From NCBI RefSeq assembly GCF_001557215.1, contig NZ_LSJM01000067.1, positions 1-24,531 of the forward strand: a DNA stretch of 24,531 nt, in the 5' to 3' direction. Shown here piece by piece: positions 1 through 7,750 of this stretch. The notes beneath the pieces are model-generated. The model saw only the letters and a list, made by a program, of their open reading frames with translations. It did no database searches and was not told where the DNA came from. The DNA is from Sphingomonas sp. CCH9-E2. GTDB taxonomy: Bacteria; Pseudomonadota; Alphaproteobacteria; Sphingomonadales; Sphingomonadaceae. A program made the translations under genes and the position numbers. Position 1 is the first letter of the stretch; each line of letters begins with the position of its first letter.

Positions 1-445
1 GCGCCTCGACCGTGCCCATCGGCAGCGGGGGCGGGGGCGGACCTTCGGGGATCCAGCTGGCTTCGGGCTCAGGCGCCGGGGCCGGCGTAGGTTCGGGAGC
101 GGGTTCCGGCGCGGGTTCGGCCGCAGCCTTCGCCTCCGCCGCTTCCTGCACGCGTTCGATCAGGGTCGGTGCTGCGGCAGCCGTTGCGGCGGTCGCGACG
201 ACGGGCGCGACCGGTGGCGGTGCTGACCGCGCATCCCGCAATTCGCGTTCAAGGTCGCGGATGCGGATCTGTGCGTTCCACAATTCGCTCTCGTCGCGGT
301 CGCGTGCGCTGGCATAGTTCAGCTCGGCTTCCTCGAGCTGGCGTTTCCATTTCTTGCCGCCCGAACTGCTGGCAAGTCCGAACAGCCAGCCGGCGATCAG
401 CGTGAAGCCGAGCGCCACCCATTCCGTGGGCGTGGTGAACAACAT
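1..445 (-). CDS. Membrane-anchored coiled-coil, Pro/Ala-rich protein (C-terminus beyond window)
   Basis: An open frame reads from an ATG at 445 to the left edge without a stop (148 codons). GGGGAGA lies about 6 bases upstream of the ATG and is a plausible ribosome binding site. The start MLFTTPTEW leads into one hydrophobic segment (about residues 8-27). Next is a charged, heptad-like helical stretch (about 34-75, rich in E, R, D and L). A long Ala/Pro/Glu region with repeated EPAPEPAPEP-type units runs from about residue 100 to the edge. I infer an inner-membrane-anchored protein with a coiled coil and an extended linker; any C-terminal domain lies outside the window. I do not recognise the family. 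It follows tadC on the same strand after a probable hairpin, so it may be a separate transcription unit or a distal tad-operon gene. The frame is well supported by codon pattern; the function is unknown. Confidence 0.7.
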   Translation of the reverse strand, partial: MLFTTPTEWVALGFTLIAGWLFGLASSSGGKKWKRQLEEAELNYASARDRDESELWNAQIRIRDLERELRDARSAPPPVAPVVATAATAAAAPTLIERVQEAAEAKAAAEPAPEPAPEPTPAPAPEPEASWIPEGPPPPPLPMGTVEA

Positions 446-498
446 GGTCGCGTCTCCCCATTTCGCGTTCGAAACAGGTTAACCAAAGCGGAAGCCGA

Positions 499-528
499 GC
501 GCCACCCGCGGAATCACGGGGGTGGCGC
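499..528 (-). terminator. Hairpin after tadC, possible terminator
   Basis: A perfect 9-bp inverted repeat (GCGCCACCC at 499-507 with GGGTGGCGC at 520-528) and a 12-base loop lies just downstream of the tadC stop. Only a short mixed T stretch follows on the minus strand, so intrinsic termination would be weak. It could also protect the mRNA 3' end. Confidence 0.45.
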
Positions 529-534
529 AGAGCG

Positions 535-1533
535 TTATCCGGTCATCAGCGCGTCGTTGATCGAGCAGGCGGCCGGGCCGAGAATCACCACAAACAGAAC
601 CGGAAGGATGAACAGGATCAGCGGCACGGTCATGATCGCTGGCAGGCGCGCGGCCTTTTCCTCGGCGCGCATCATGCGTTCGTTGCGGAATTCGGCCGAC
701 AGCACGCGCAGCGCCGAGGCGAGCGGGGTGCCGTATTTCTCGGTCTGGATCATCGTGGTGACGACCCCGCGCACGGAATCGAGATCGATGCGGGTCGCCA
801 GATTCTCAAACGCCTGGCGGCGGTCTGTAAGGAAGCCCAATTCGATCGCAGTGAGCGAGAATTCTTCGCCCAGCTCGGGATAGGCCTTGCCCAGTTCCTT
901 GGCGACGCGGCCGAACGCCGCATCGACGGTGAGTCCCGCTTCGGCACAGATCACCAGCAGGTCGAGTGCGTCGGGAATGCCCTTGCGAATCGCGCTGGAG
1001 CGCTTCTGGATCTTGTTCTTGAGGTAGATGTCCGGAGCCTTGTAGCTCAGGATCGCGCTGCCCGCGACCAGGCCATAGGCCTTGAGCGGGGTCCAGTCCG
1101 CGAACATTGCGGTGCCATAGACCAGGAACGCCATCGTCCCGCCAATGACGATCGGCAGGACCAAGCGACCAAAGATCACCGCGACGGCGTAATCCTTGGA
1201 CCGGATGCCGGCCTGCATCAGCTTGATCTGCGCGGTCTTAACCTGCGAGTCCTGCAGCACCTTGAGCGAGGACAGGAAGTCGCGGATGCGATCGGTCGTC
1301 GCGTTCTTCTGGACCAGCTTGGCGCGGCGCTTGCTGGTCGATGCGGTGATACCGGCCTTGAGCTGTTCGCGGCGCTCGTTGAGCGCTTTGACCCGCTTGG
1401 CCATCGGATCGCGCACCGACACGGCGGCATAGATGGCGAGCAGCACGCTGAATGCGGCGATGCCGGCCAGGATCGTCGCGACGTAGAAGACGTCGACGCC
1501 GAGCAGGGTAGGGCCGGTGGGGGTGGTCATCAT
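535..1533 (-). CDS. tadC: Tad pilus inner-membrane platform protein TadC (GspF family)
   Basis: This 332-residue protein is one of the two GspF-type inner-membrane platform proteins of the Tad (Flp) pilus machine. With TadB it is thought to couple the traffic ATPase to pilin polymerisation. A transmembrane helix at about 16-38 is followed by a basic cytoplasmic stretch, two helices (about 117-140 and 152-170), the T2SSF domain (about 185-320, with GIPDALDLLVICAEAGLTVD as the typical core) and a C-terminal helix (297-320). Length and layout match TadC. It starts 4 bases after the tadB stop, so the two are probably co-translated. Two adjacent ATG codons (1533 and 1530) are possible starts, and no strong ribosome binding site is seen. 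It is the last recognisable tad gene here; tadD, tadE and tadG are not in the window. Confidence 0.93.
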   Translation of the reverse strand: MMTTPTGPTLLGVDVFYVATILAGIAAFSVLLAIYAAVSVRDPMAKRVKALNERREQLKAGITASTSKRRAKLVQKNATTDRIRDFLSSLKVLQDSQVKTAQIKLMQAGIRSKDYAVAVIFGRLVLPIVIGGTMAFLVYGTAMFADWTPLKAYGLVAGSAILSYKAPDIYLKNKIQKRSSAIRKGIPDALDLLVICAEAGLTVDAAFGRVAKELGKAYPELGEEFSLTAIELGFLTDRRQAFENLATRIDLDSVRGVVTTMIQTEKYGTPLASALRVLSAEFRNERMMRAEEKAARLPAIMTVPLILFILPVLFVVILGPAACSINDALMTG

Positions 1534-1537
1534 CGCA

Positions 1538-2515
1538 TCAAATCTCGAAATTGATCATCTTGGCCATGATGAAGGCCCCGATCCCCATCCAGATGATCCC
1601 GCCGCCGCCCGCGATCATCAGGCGCTGGTCGATGAAAAAGCCCTGCATATAGGTGTCGTTGATCGTCCAGATCATGCCGAACACGATGAAGGGCAGCGCG
1701 CCGATGATGTACGCCGACGCCTTGGACTCCGACGACATCGCCTTGATCTTCAGCTTCATCTGGCTGCGCTTGCGCAGCACTTCGGCGAGGTTGGCGAGCG
1801 TTTCGGCAAGGTTGCCGCCGGTCTCGCGCTGGATCGCGATGGTGATGCAGAAGAACTGGAACTCGGGCGTGCCGAGTCGGTCGGCGGTTTCCTGCAGCGC
1901 CTGATCCAGCGTGCGGCCGATCTTCATCTTGTCACTGATCGAACGGAATTCCTCACCGACCGGGCCGTCGACTTCGGATCCGACCACGCCCATCGTCTCG
2001 GTGATGGGAAGGCCCGAGCGCAGGCCGCGCACCAACAGTTCGATCGCGTCTGGGAATTTGGCGGTGAACTTGCCCACGCGGCGCGAGATGAGGAAGCCGA
2101 CCACCATGTGCGGCAAACCTGCGCCAATGACCACGCCGACCAGCAACGCGAGCAATGCCGGCAGCCCCTGAACCATCAGGAGCCCGGCGATGACGACGAC
2201 GATGCCGAGCGACGCCATGCCATATTGGCCGACAGTCCAGCTCTTGCCGGTCATCGCCAGCCGCTTGCCGAGTTCGGCCGGGTTGGGCAGGAAGCGCGCC
2301 GCCGCATTGTCCATGCGGCTGTTGCGGGTGGTGGAGATGCGGCGGAGCTGCGCCTCGACCGCGCCCGCGCCGACCACCCCGGCATGGCGGTCGCGCAGCG
2401 AGGTCAGGCGGCGCGCCCCGGCATTCTTGGCCGACGGCCCGGAAAAGGCGAGGATGAGCAGCGCGAGCACCATGAAGGTGCCGCCCGCCAGCATCATCAT
2501 CGGGAGCAATTCCAC
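1538..2515 (-). CDS. tadB: Tad pilus inner-membrane platform protein TadB (GspF family)
   Basis: This 325-residue protein is the partner of TadC in the inner-membrane platform of the Flp pilus assembly complex. An N-terminal helix (about 7-25) is followed by a basic cytoplasmic region, a helix pair (about 100-142), the T2SSF domain (about 150-280, with KFPDAIELLVRGLRSGLPI and the QRETGGNLAETL segment typical of GspF proteins) and C-terminal helices (268-285 and 300-318). The start is GTG at 2515, chosen because a GGAGG Shine-Dalgarno sequence (2524-2528) sits 8 bases upstream. The gene follows cpaE after only 44 bases. In Caulobacter-type clusters cpaF/tadA normally lies between these two genes; it is absent here. 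Confidence 0.93.
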   Translation of the reverse strand: MELLPMMMLAGGTFMVLALLILAFSGPSAKNAGARRLTSLRDRHAGVVGAGAVEAQLRRISTTRNSRMDNAAARFLPNPAELGKRLAMTGKSWTVGQYGMASLGIVVVIAGLLMVQGLPALLALLVGVVIGAGLPHMVVGFLISRRVGKFTAKFPDAIELLVRGLRSGLPITETMGVVGSEVDGPVGEEFRSISDKMKIGRTLDQALQETADRLGTPEFQFFCITIAIQRETGGNLAETLANLAEVLRKRSQMKLKIKAMSSESKASAYIIGALPFIVFGMIWTINDTYMQGFFIDQRLMIAGGGGIIWMGIGAFIMAKMINFEI

Positions 2516-2538
2516 CCTTTACGCCTCCGGAACGGGGT

Positions 2539-2554
2539 GTCGGCCGGGGCCGAC
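2539..2554 (-). other. Palindrome in the cpaE-tadB gap
   Basis: The sequence GTCGGCCGGGGCCGAC can form a 6-bp stem with a CGGG loop. It lies between the cpaE stop (2560) and the tadB Shine-Dalgarno (2524-2528), exactly where cpaF is normally found. There is no T tract, so it is more likely an intercistronic stem-loop than a terminator. Confidence 0.5.
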
Positions 2555-2559
2555 GCCGG

Positions 2560-3843
2560 TTATGCCTTCGCCTTCTTGGCGAGCTTGATCGAACTGGTGA
2601 GCTTGCCGAGCAGCGAGCCGCCACTGCCGCCCTTGGCCTTGACCTTGTCCGCGCGGCCTTCCTCGCCCGCATCGGTGATCGCGATCACGCGGCTGGCGAT
2701 ATCGGCGAGCGGCGCGAGCGCCTTCACATTCTTGCCCGCCTCGGCGAGCGGCTTGCCGAGCTTGGCCGCCTGCACCGCGGTCTTGGTGTCGAGCGGGATT
2801 TGATAGTCGATCTTGCGCTCGATCGAGCCTTCGAAATCCTTGCGGCTAATTTCCAGCGCGCCGGTCGGGACGCGGTTGGCGACGATGATCAGCTGCGTAT
2901 GCGGTGCGTTCGACTTGAACCAGCTGATGATGCGGATCGCGTCGCGCGCGGCGGCAAGGGTCAGCTCCGTCACCAGCACCGCGACCTGCACGTCGGAGAT
3001 GAGGTGCGGGTAGTTGACCAGCATCGATCGCGGCAGATCGACCACGGTGCATTCGAAGGCGGTGCGGATTTCTTCCTGCAGTTGGAAGAACGCCGCGCCG
3101 TCGGTCATCACCGGCGAGTTGATCGGGGCTTCGGCGGAGAGGACCGCCAGCTTGTCCGACGCCTTGACCATCGCGCGTTCGATGAACAGCCCGTCGATGC
3201 GGCTGGGGTTTTCGATCGCATCGGTCAGCCCGCGGCCAGGCTCGAGATCGAGCGCGAGTGCGCCGGTGCCGAAATGGACGTCGAGGTCGAGCAACGCGGT
3301 CGAACGACCGCTCTTCTCGCTCATCAGCCAGGCGAGCGAGGTCGCCAGCGTCGATGCGCCGACGCCACCGCGCGTGCCGATCACCGCGACCGCGCAATGC
3401 GGACGGTCCGATCCGGCCTCGACATGCTTGGGCGCGTTGAGCATCGCCTGGGCGTGCACGAACGCTTCGCGCATCACGTCGGGGTTGAGCGGCTTGAGCA
3501 GATAATCCTGGATGCCCGATGCGACGAGGTCGCGGTACAGGCGCACGTCATTGACCTGCCCCGATGCGATCACGACCGTGCCCGGCTCGCACACTTCGGC
3601 GAGCGCGTTGATGTCGTTCAGCGGGTCGCCGCTTTCCGACAGGTCGACGAACAGGATGTTCGGGCTGGCCGAGACCGAGAGCGTCTGCACGGCGTTGCGC
3701 AGGCCGCCCTTGTTGACCTTGTCGGGGTTCCAGCCCTGTTCGATCGCGATCGGGCGGATCGCCTCGGCGGTGGTCTCGTCGCACACGAACGCGACGAACG
3801 GCTCGCGATGGGCGGCACGCTGGGGGTTGAAGGGCGCGTTCAC
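2560..3843 (-). CDS. cpaE: Tad pilus localisation protein CpaE/TadZ (receiver-like plus MinD-like ATPase)
   Basis: This 427-residue protein belongs to the CpaE/TadZ family, which positions the Tad machine (at a cell pole in Caulobacter). The N-terminal part (about 14-135) resembles a response-regulator receiver fold, with an acidic residue in FVDLSE (66-70) and a conserved-type lysine in LLKPL (117). A ParA/MinD-like domain begins near 150 with GTRGGVGAST (156-165) and LLDLDVHFG (184-192). The P-loop is atypical: the signature lysine is Arg and the GK(S/T) lysine is Ala, a degeneracy known in this family. The start is GTG at 3843, overlapping the cpaD TGA as GTGA, with GGAGG (3850-3854) 6 bases upstream, so translation is probably coupled to cpaD. 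The C-terminal tail is Lys-rich (KLAKKAKA). Confidence 0.92.
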   Translation of the reverse strand: MNAPFNPQRAAHREPFVAFVCDETTAEAIRPIAIEQGWNPDKVNKGGLRNAVQTLSVSASPNILFVDLSESGDPLNDINALAEVCEPGTVVIASGQVNDVRLYRDLVASGIQDYLLKPLNPDVMREAFVHAQAMLNAPKHVEAGSDRPHCAVAVIGTRGGVGASTLATSLAWLMSEKSGRSTALLDLDVHFGTGALALDLEPGRGLTDAIENPSRIDGLFIERAMVKASDKLAVLSAEAPINSPVMTDGAAFFQLQEEIRTAFECTVVDLPRSMLVNYPHLISDVQVAVLVTELTLAAARDAIRIISWFKSNAPHTQLIIVANRVPTGALEISRKDFEGSIERKIDYQIPLDTKTAVQAAKLGKPLAEAGKNVKALAPLADIASRVIAITDAGEEGRADKVKAKGGSGGSLLGKLTSSIKLAKKAKA

Positions 3844-4478
3844 TGGCCGCCTCCGCCGGTACCTTCGGCCTTGACGGTGGTACCGCCCGTGCCGGTCGGG
3901 GCCGCTTCGCGCAGCGCCTTGATCGATTTGGTGATCTGTGCCGGATCGGCGGTGGGGGAGCCAGGCTCGCCGCGCACCAGATCCTCGGGGCGAGCGACCA
4001 TTGCGGCGAGGTTACCGTTGACCGCGCAGCCATAGCCCGAACTGGTCTTGCCCGCAAAGCTGCCTTCGCCGGTGTCGCGGCGGTCAGGGCAGCCGGGGAC
4101 GCTGGCCTTCATGCGGCTGACGATCACGCGGACGGTGCCGGGCTGGACCGCGCCGGCGGTCACCGGAGCCGGGCCGGACAGCAGCACGCCATAGCGCGCC
4201 GCTTCGCTCGCCACCTGTCGCGCGGCACCGGTGTTGCCGGGATCGTCGACATAGACCCGGTCGCCATAGCCAAGCCGCAGCGACGCGAGCCAGCCGGCGA
4301 CCCGCGCCTGCTCGCCCGACGCCAGATAGCTGCCATCGGTGGCCGCATCGAACACATAATCGGTGCGGGCGACAACCGGCTGGTTCGCCGATTCGAGGCC
4401 TGCCGTGCTGCCTGCGCCGCATGCGGACAACAGGCTGGCCGCAGCGGTCAGAAAGAGGATCGTGTTACGCTTCGACAT
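3840..4478 (-). CDS. cpaD: Tad pilus assembly lipoprotein CpaD
   Basis: This 212-residue outer-membrane-associated lipoprotein of the Tad system is thought to assist the CpaC secretin. The N-terminus is a lipoprotein signal peptide with lipobox LSAC (Cys20). The family signature is visible towards the C-terminus: a cysteine pair (VPGCPD at 127-132 and GYGCAVNGNLAAMVARPEDL from 148) that also occurs in other CpaD proteins. The start is ATG at 4478, with GAGG about 7 bases upstream. It lies between cpaC (18-base gap) and cpaE (4-base overlap) and is part of the same operon. The C-terminus is a short Gly/Thr-rich tail. Confidence 0.92.
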   Translation of the reverse strand: MSKRNTILFLTAAASLLSACGAGSTAGLESANQPVVARTDYVFDAATDGSYLASGEQARVAGWLASLRLGYGDRVYVDDPGNTGAARQVASEAARYGVLLSGPAPVTAGAVQPGTVRVIVSRMKASVPGCPDRRDTGEGSFAGKTSSGYGCAVNGNLAAMVARPEDLVRGEPGSPTADPAQITKSIKALREAAPTGTGGTTVKAEGTGGGGQ

Positions 4479-4496
4479 GGTCGTTCCTCGCCGCGA

Positions 4497-6134
4497 TCAG
4501 TTGAATCCGAAGCCCGGTGCGGGGGCCGCACCGCGCTTGCGCTTGTCTTTCGTGTCGCCCTTGGGCGCTGGCTGCTGCGCCGGGGTGGCAACCGGCTGCA
4601 CCGGCTCAGGCTGCGGTTGCGGGCCGGGCTGGAGCGGGGTCGCGGCACCCAATGCAGGTTCCGCACCGACCGGCGGTGCCATCTGCGGCGTCGGGCGCTT
4701 GCCGTCCTTGTTCGATCCGCCGAGGCGTCCGAGCAGCACGCGCTCGGCATCGTTCGGTGCCTTGTAGCCGTCGGTCGGCAGCGCGATCTGATTCCCGTCG
4801 ACCGGCTTCACCAGATAGGGGGTGATGACGATGACCAGCTCGGTCTCGTTGCGCTTGAACCCGTTCGAGCGGAACAGCGCGCCGAGGATCGGCATGTTGC
4901 CCAGCCCCGGGGTCTGGTCGATCGTATTGTCGTGCGAATTCTGCAGCAGCCCGGCGATCATCAGGCTCTGGCCCGATCCCAGCTCGACCGTCGTTTCGGC
5001 GCGGCGGGTGGTCAGCGCCGGGATCTGCACCCCGCCGATCGTTACCGATCCGGCCGCCGAGAGCTGCGACACTTCGGGACGGACACGCAGGGAGATGCGG
5101 CCATCGGCGAGGACGGTGGGGGTGTAGGCGAGGCTGACGCCATATTGCTTATACTCGACCGACACCGCGCCCAGGCCCTGGCTTACCGGGATCGGGATTT
5201 CGCCACCGGCGAGGAACGATCCGGTCTCGCCCGACAGCGCGGTCAGATTCGGATTGGCCAGCGTCGATACCTGGCCATTGGTCTCGCCCAGGTCGAGCGC
5301 GCCGAGAATGTCGAGGCCGAACAGCGTGCCGAGACCGCCGATGGTCGTCCGCTGACTGCCCGGGGTGATCGCCGTGCCGGGACGCTGCACGATCGAACCG
5401 GTGATCGGATCGATCGTATAGCCGGTGACGTTGGTGCCGACGCCAAGCGGCAGATTGGGATCGGTGGTCCAGCTGGTCGCCGGCGAACGGCCGCTGCCGA
5501 TGCCGAACTTGAACCCGCCCGATCCGTCGAGCGTGGTGAAGTTGCTGCCGATATTCTTGGCGAAGCTGCGGCTCACCTCGGAAATGCGGACCTGCAGGTT
5601 GACCTGCAGCGGGGTCGCGGTCTTGAGGCGCGAGAGGACCTTGGTCTCGTCGCCGACGAACGCCTGTGCCAGCCGCTCGGCCTCGGCCGCATCCTGCGGC
5701 GCGGCGACGGTGCCGGTGAGCAGCACAAAGCCGTTCATCGTCGTCGCGGTGATGTTCGAATCGGGCATCGCCGTTTCGAGCATCCCCTGAACGCTGTCGA
5801 AATTATTGCCGACGCGCACGGTCGACGAATAGATCACCTTGCCCGACTTGGTCGTGGCGTAGACGGTCGTCTCGCCGGCCTTTTTGCCGAACACCCAGAG
5901 CTGGGTGGGCGAGCGGACCTGAACGTCGGCGACGTTCGGGTCGGCGACGAAGATGTCGGACATCGGCGCAGCGAGCGTGACCAGGCGCCCGCGGCCGGTC
6001 GCGATCTGCACCGTCTCGCGCGGCGCCGCATGGACGGTCTGTGCCAGCACCGGTGCCGGCAGCGTCGCGGCCGGCATCGCCAGCACGGCGACCGCCGCGA
6101 GCGCTCCGCCCAGCTTGTTCCCCCTCACACGCAT
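4497..6134 (-). CDS. cpaC: Tad pilus outer-membrane secretin CpaC (RcpA)
   Basis: This 545-residue secretin forms the outer-membrane channel for the Flp pilus. The order is a Sec signal peptide (1-31, ending PVLA), a pilus-formation N-terminal domain (about 38-110, containing ADPNVADVQVRSPTQLWVFG), a BON-like segment (about 112-172) and a type II/III secretin domain (about 265-445). The typical secretin end GLGNMPILGALFRS lies at 411-423, followed by ELVIVITPYLV. The C-terminal 100 residues are low-complexity Pro/Gln/Ala with a basic patch (KDKRKRG, 529-535) and an aromatic end GFGFN. The start is ATG at 6134, one base after the cpaB stop. The same frame stays open upstream, but that would overlap cpaB and bury the signal peptide. 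Confidence 0.95.
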   Translation of the reverse strand: MRVRGNKLGGALAAVAVLAMPAATLPAPVLAQTVHAAPRETVQIATGRGRLVTLAAPMSDIFVADPNVADVQVRSPTQLWVFGKKAGETTVYATTKSGKVIYSSTVRVGNNFDSVQGMLETAMPDSNITATTMNGFVLLTGTVAAPQDAAEAERLAQAFVGDETKVLSRLKTATPLQVNLQVRISEVSRSFAKNIGSNFTTLDGSGGFKFGIGSGRSPATSWTTDPNLPLGVGTNVTGYTIDPITGSIVQRPGTAITPGSQRTTIGGLGTLFGLDILGALDLGETNGQVSTLANPNLTALSGETGSFLAGGEIPIPVSQGLGAVSVEYKQYGVSLAYTPTVLADGRISLRVRPEVSQLSAAGSVTIGGVQIPALTTRRAETTVELGSGQSLMIAGLLQNSHDNTIDQTPGLGNMPILGALFRSNGFKRNETELVIVITPYLVKPVDGNQIALPTDGYKAPNDAERVLLGRLGGSNKDGKRPTPQMAPPVGAEPALGAATPLQPGPQPQPEPVQPVATPAQQPAPKGDTKDKRKRGAAPAPGFGFN

Positions 6135-6135
6135 C

Positions 6136-7179
6136 TCAATTCTTCCCCCCAACCGGGACGACCGTGACCGAATTGCCCCGTGAAATCTTGACCACCGGTC
6201 CCTGACCGGCTGCTGCCGCGCCCGGATAGGCGCCGCCCGCTGCAGGCGCGGGTGCGCCCGGCAGCGCATCGTCATCGCGTGCCTTGCCGGGCACCGTGCT
6301 GCGCTGGAAACGCGAGACATCGGCACCGGTCGAGAAGGTCGATCCACCTTCGGCCGGGCGCGACGCGAGCCGTGCGATCATTGCCTTTTCCGCCTTGGGA
6401 TCATTGCCATCGGGCATCGTGATCTCTCCCGAGGCGATCGCCTGTTCCAGCTCGCTGCTGTTGTCGGCGATCGAGCGCAGCGACAGCGACAGCGTGCCGA
6501 GCGTCTGTGCGACCGCGATCTTTTCCGCGATGCGCGGCGTCGCCTCGACCGTCACGGTCGAATAGGTGGCGACCACGGTCTTGCCTTGATCGTCCTGCTG
6601 CTTGTCGGTGCGCTGGTCGGTGGCGAGCACGCGCAAATTGCGCAGCACCGTTTCCGACGCCTTGAGCGGCGGGCCGTCGCCGCCACCCGCGACCGTCTGG
6701 GTCAGGATGAGGTCGACCCGATCGCCCGGAAAGATGAAGCCGGCAACGGCGGCCTGTGCCGACACAGGCACGGTCACTGCGCGCATGCCCGGCGCAAGCG
6801 CGGCGGCGAGGAAACCACGGTCGCCCGGCTTGACCACCGCACCCTGGGTCAGCGGCTGGCCGGCGGGGATCGCGAAGCGGACGACGGTGCCCTGCAGCTT
6901 GCCGAGGTCGGTGTCTTCCTTCTTGAAATAGGCGCCCTCGACCAGATCCTTGGGCCAGGCGACGAACTTGATCGAATCGGGGCCGAGGATGGTGCCGACG
7001 GGCAGCGCCTTGGTCGCGACCAGCACTTCCACCGCATCGACCGGCGCGGGCTGACCCGGAACGGGCGCCGCACCGGCGATGGGTGCGGATGATCCCGTCA
7101 TCAGGCTGCGCGCCATGAACGCGGTGATCGCAGCGACGATCAACGCGCCGACCAGCAGAATGATCTTCCGTCCATCCAT
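6136..7179 (-). CDS. cpaB: Tad pilus assembly protein CpaB (RcpC; SAF domain)
   Basis: This 347-residue periplasmic protein of the Tad system is anchored by an N-terminal membrane helix (about 5-25) that follows a short MDGRK cytoplasmic tip. An SAF/AFP-like domain runs from about 50 to 115 (VEVLVATKALPVGTIL). The RcpC-type domain follows, with FIFPGDRVDLILTQ (148-161), a motif common to CpaB proteins. The C-terminal 60 residues are Gly/Pro/Ala-rich. The family is thought to work with the CpaC secretin in the periplasm. The cpaC start lies one base after its stop. The ribosome binding site is weak (GAGAC 4-5 bases upstream of ATG 7179). It is separated from cpaA by 50 bases. Confidence 0.93.
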   Translation of the reverse strand: MDGRKIILLVGALIVAAITAFMARSLMTGSSAPIAGAAPVPGQPAPVDAVEVLVATKALPVGTILGPDSIKFVAWPKDLVEGAYFKKEDTDLGKLQGTVVRFAIPAGQPLTQGAVVKPGDRGFLAAALAPGMRAVTVPVSAQAAVAGFIFPGDRVDLILTQTVAGGGDGPPLKASETVLRNLRVLATDQRTDKQQDDQGKTVVATYSTVTVEATPRIAEKIAVAQTLGTLSLSLRSIADNSSELEQAIASGEITMPDGNDPKAEKAMIARLASRPAEGGSTFSTGADVSRFQRSTVPGKARDDDALPGAPAPAAGGAYPGAAAAGQGPVVKISRGNSVTVVPVGGKN

Positions 7180-7229
7180 GACGTCTCAGGCCTTTTCAAT
7201 GTCCGACCGGGTTGAACCGGCGTTAAGCA

Positions 7230-7700
7230 TCACGCGAAGGGGTTAAAAATCGGTTCGCGAAGTGTGAGCAAAGCGGCGATGGCGATGGCGATCCCGTAAG
7301 GAATCTCAGGCTGTTCGCTGCGACGGCGGATCCATTTGTCGATCAGCATGACCAGGGTGAGCGCACCGCCGACCAGCGACATGATGATCAGGAGGGTGAT
7401 CAGCTTGTCGAACGGGAACCAGAGCGCGAGCGCGGCGATCATCTTGACGTCGCCGCCGCCCATCATGCCGAAGTGGAATGCAGCGGCGAACAGCGCGAAC
7501 ACGCCGAGCGCCACGCCCAGCTGGATCGCCATATCGGGCCAAGGGCTCAATCCCATCGCGAACCACCACGGCAGCGCCAGCAGCGCGATTGTCGCGTTCT
7601 TCCAGTTCGAGATCTCGCGAATGCGCGCATCCTCGATCCCCGCCGAAACCAGGATCAGGACCAGCAGGCCCAGCAGAATTACAGGCGCAAATTCCCCCAT
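7230..7700 (-). CDS. cpaA: Type IV prepilin peptidase CpaA/TadV (A24 family)
   Basis: This 156-residue integral-membrane aspartyl peptidase would cleave the leader of Flp prepilins and TadE/F pseudopilins. Both catalytic aspartates of the family are visible: Asp24 in GIEDARIREISN and Asp84 in the GxGD-type motif MMGGGDVKMIAAL. About five to six hydrophobic segments fill the rest, and the length is typical for the short CpaA/TadV peptidases that lack the N-methylation domain. The start is ATG at 7700, and no clear Shine-Dalgarno is visible. It is the first tad gene in this unit and is divergent from the hydrolase at 7751, with only 50 bases between starts. Its usual neighbour, the flp pilin gene, is not in the window. 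Confidence 0.93.
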   Translation of the reverse strand: MGEFAPVILLGLLVLILVSAGIEDARIREISNWKNATIALLALPWWFAMGLSPWPDMAIQLGVALGVFALFAAAFHFGMMGGGDVKMIAALALWFPFDKLITLLIIMSLVGGALTLVMLIDKWIRRRSEQPEIPYGIAIAIAALLTLREPIFNPFA

Positions 7701-7750
7701 GTGAATGGAAGTTCTAGACGGGAGGGCTTTCCAAACCGTAACCAGCGCGC

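Noticed and set aside
12..317. Gly/Ser-rich plus-strand frame
   Set aside because: It is the complement of the Pro/Ala-rich linker in the minus-strand gene at 1-445.
1517..2803. Long plus-strand open frame opposite tadB and cpaE
   Set aside because: It is antisense to two well-supported genes and its His/Arg/Asp-rich translation is typical of the complement of GC-rich codons.
4617..6167. Plus-strand open frame of over 500 codons opposite cpaC
   Set aside because: It is the antisense shadow of the secretin gene and has no domain or ribosome binding site.
7701..7750. Divergent promoters between cpaA and the hydrolase
   Set aside because: The best minus-strand candidate (TTACGG, 17 bases, TCTAGA) matches only half of each sigma-70 box, so no call was made.
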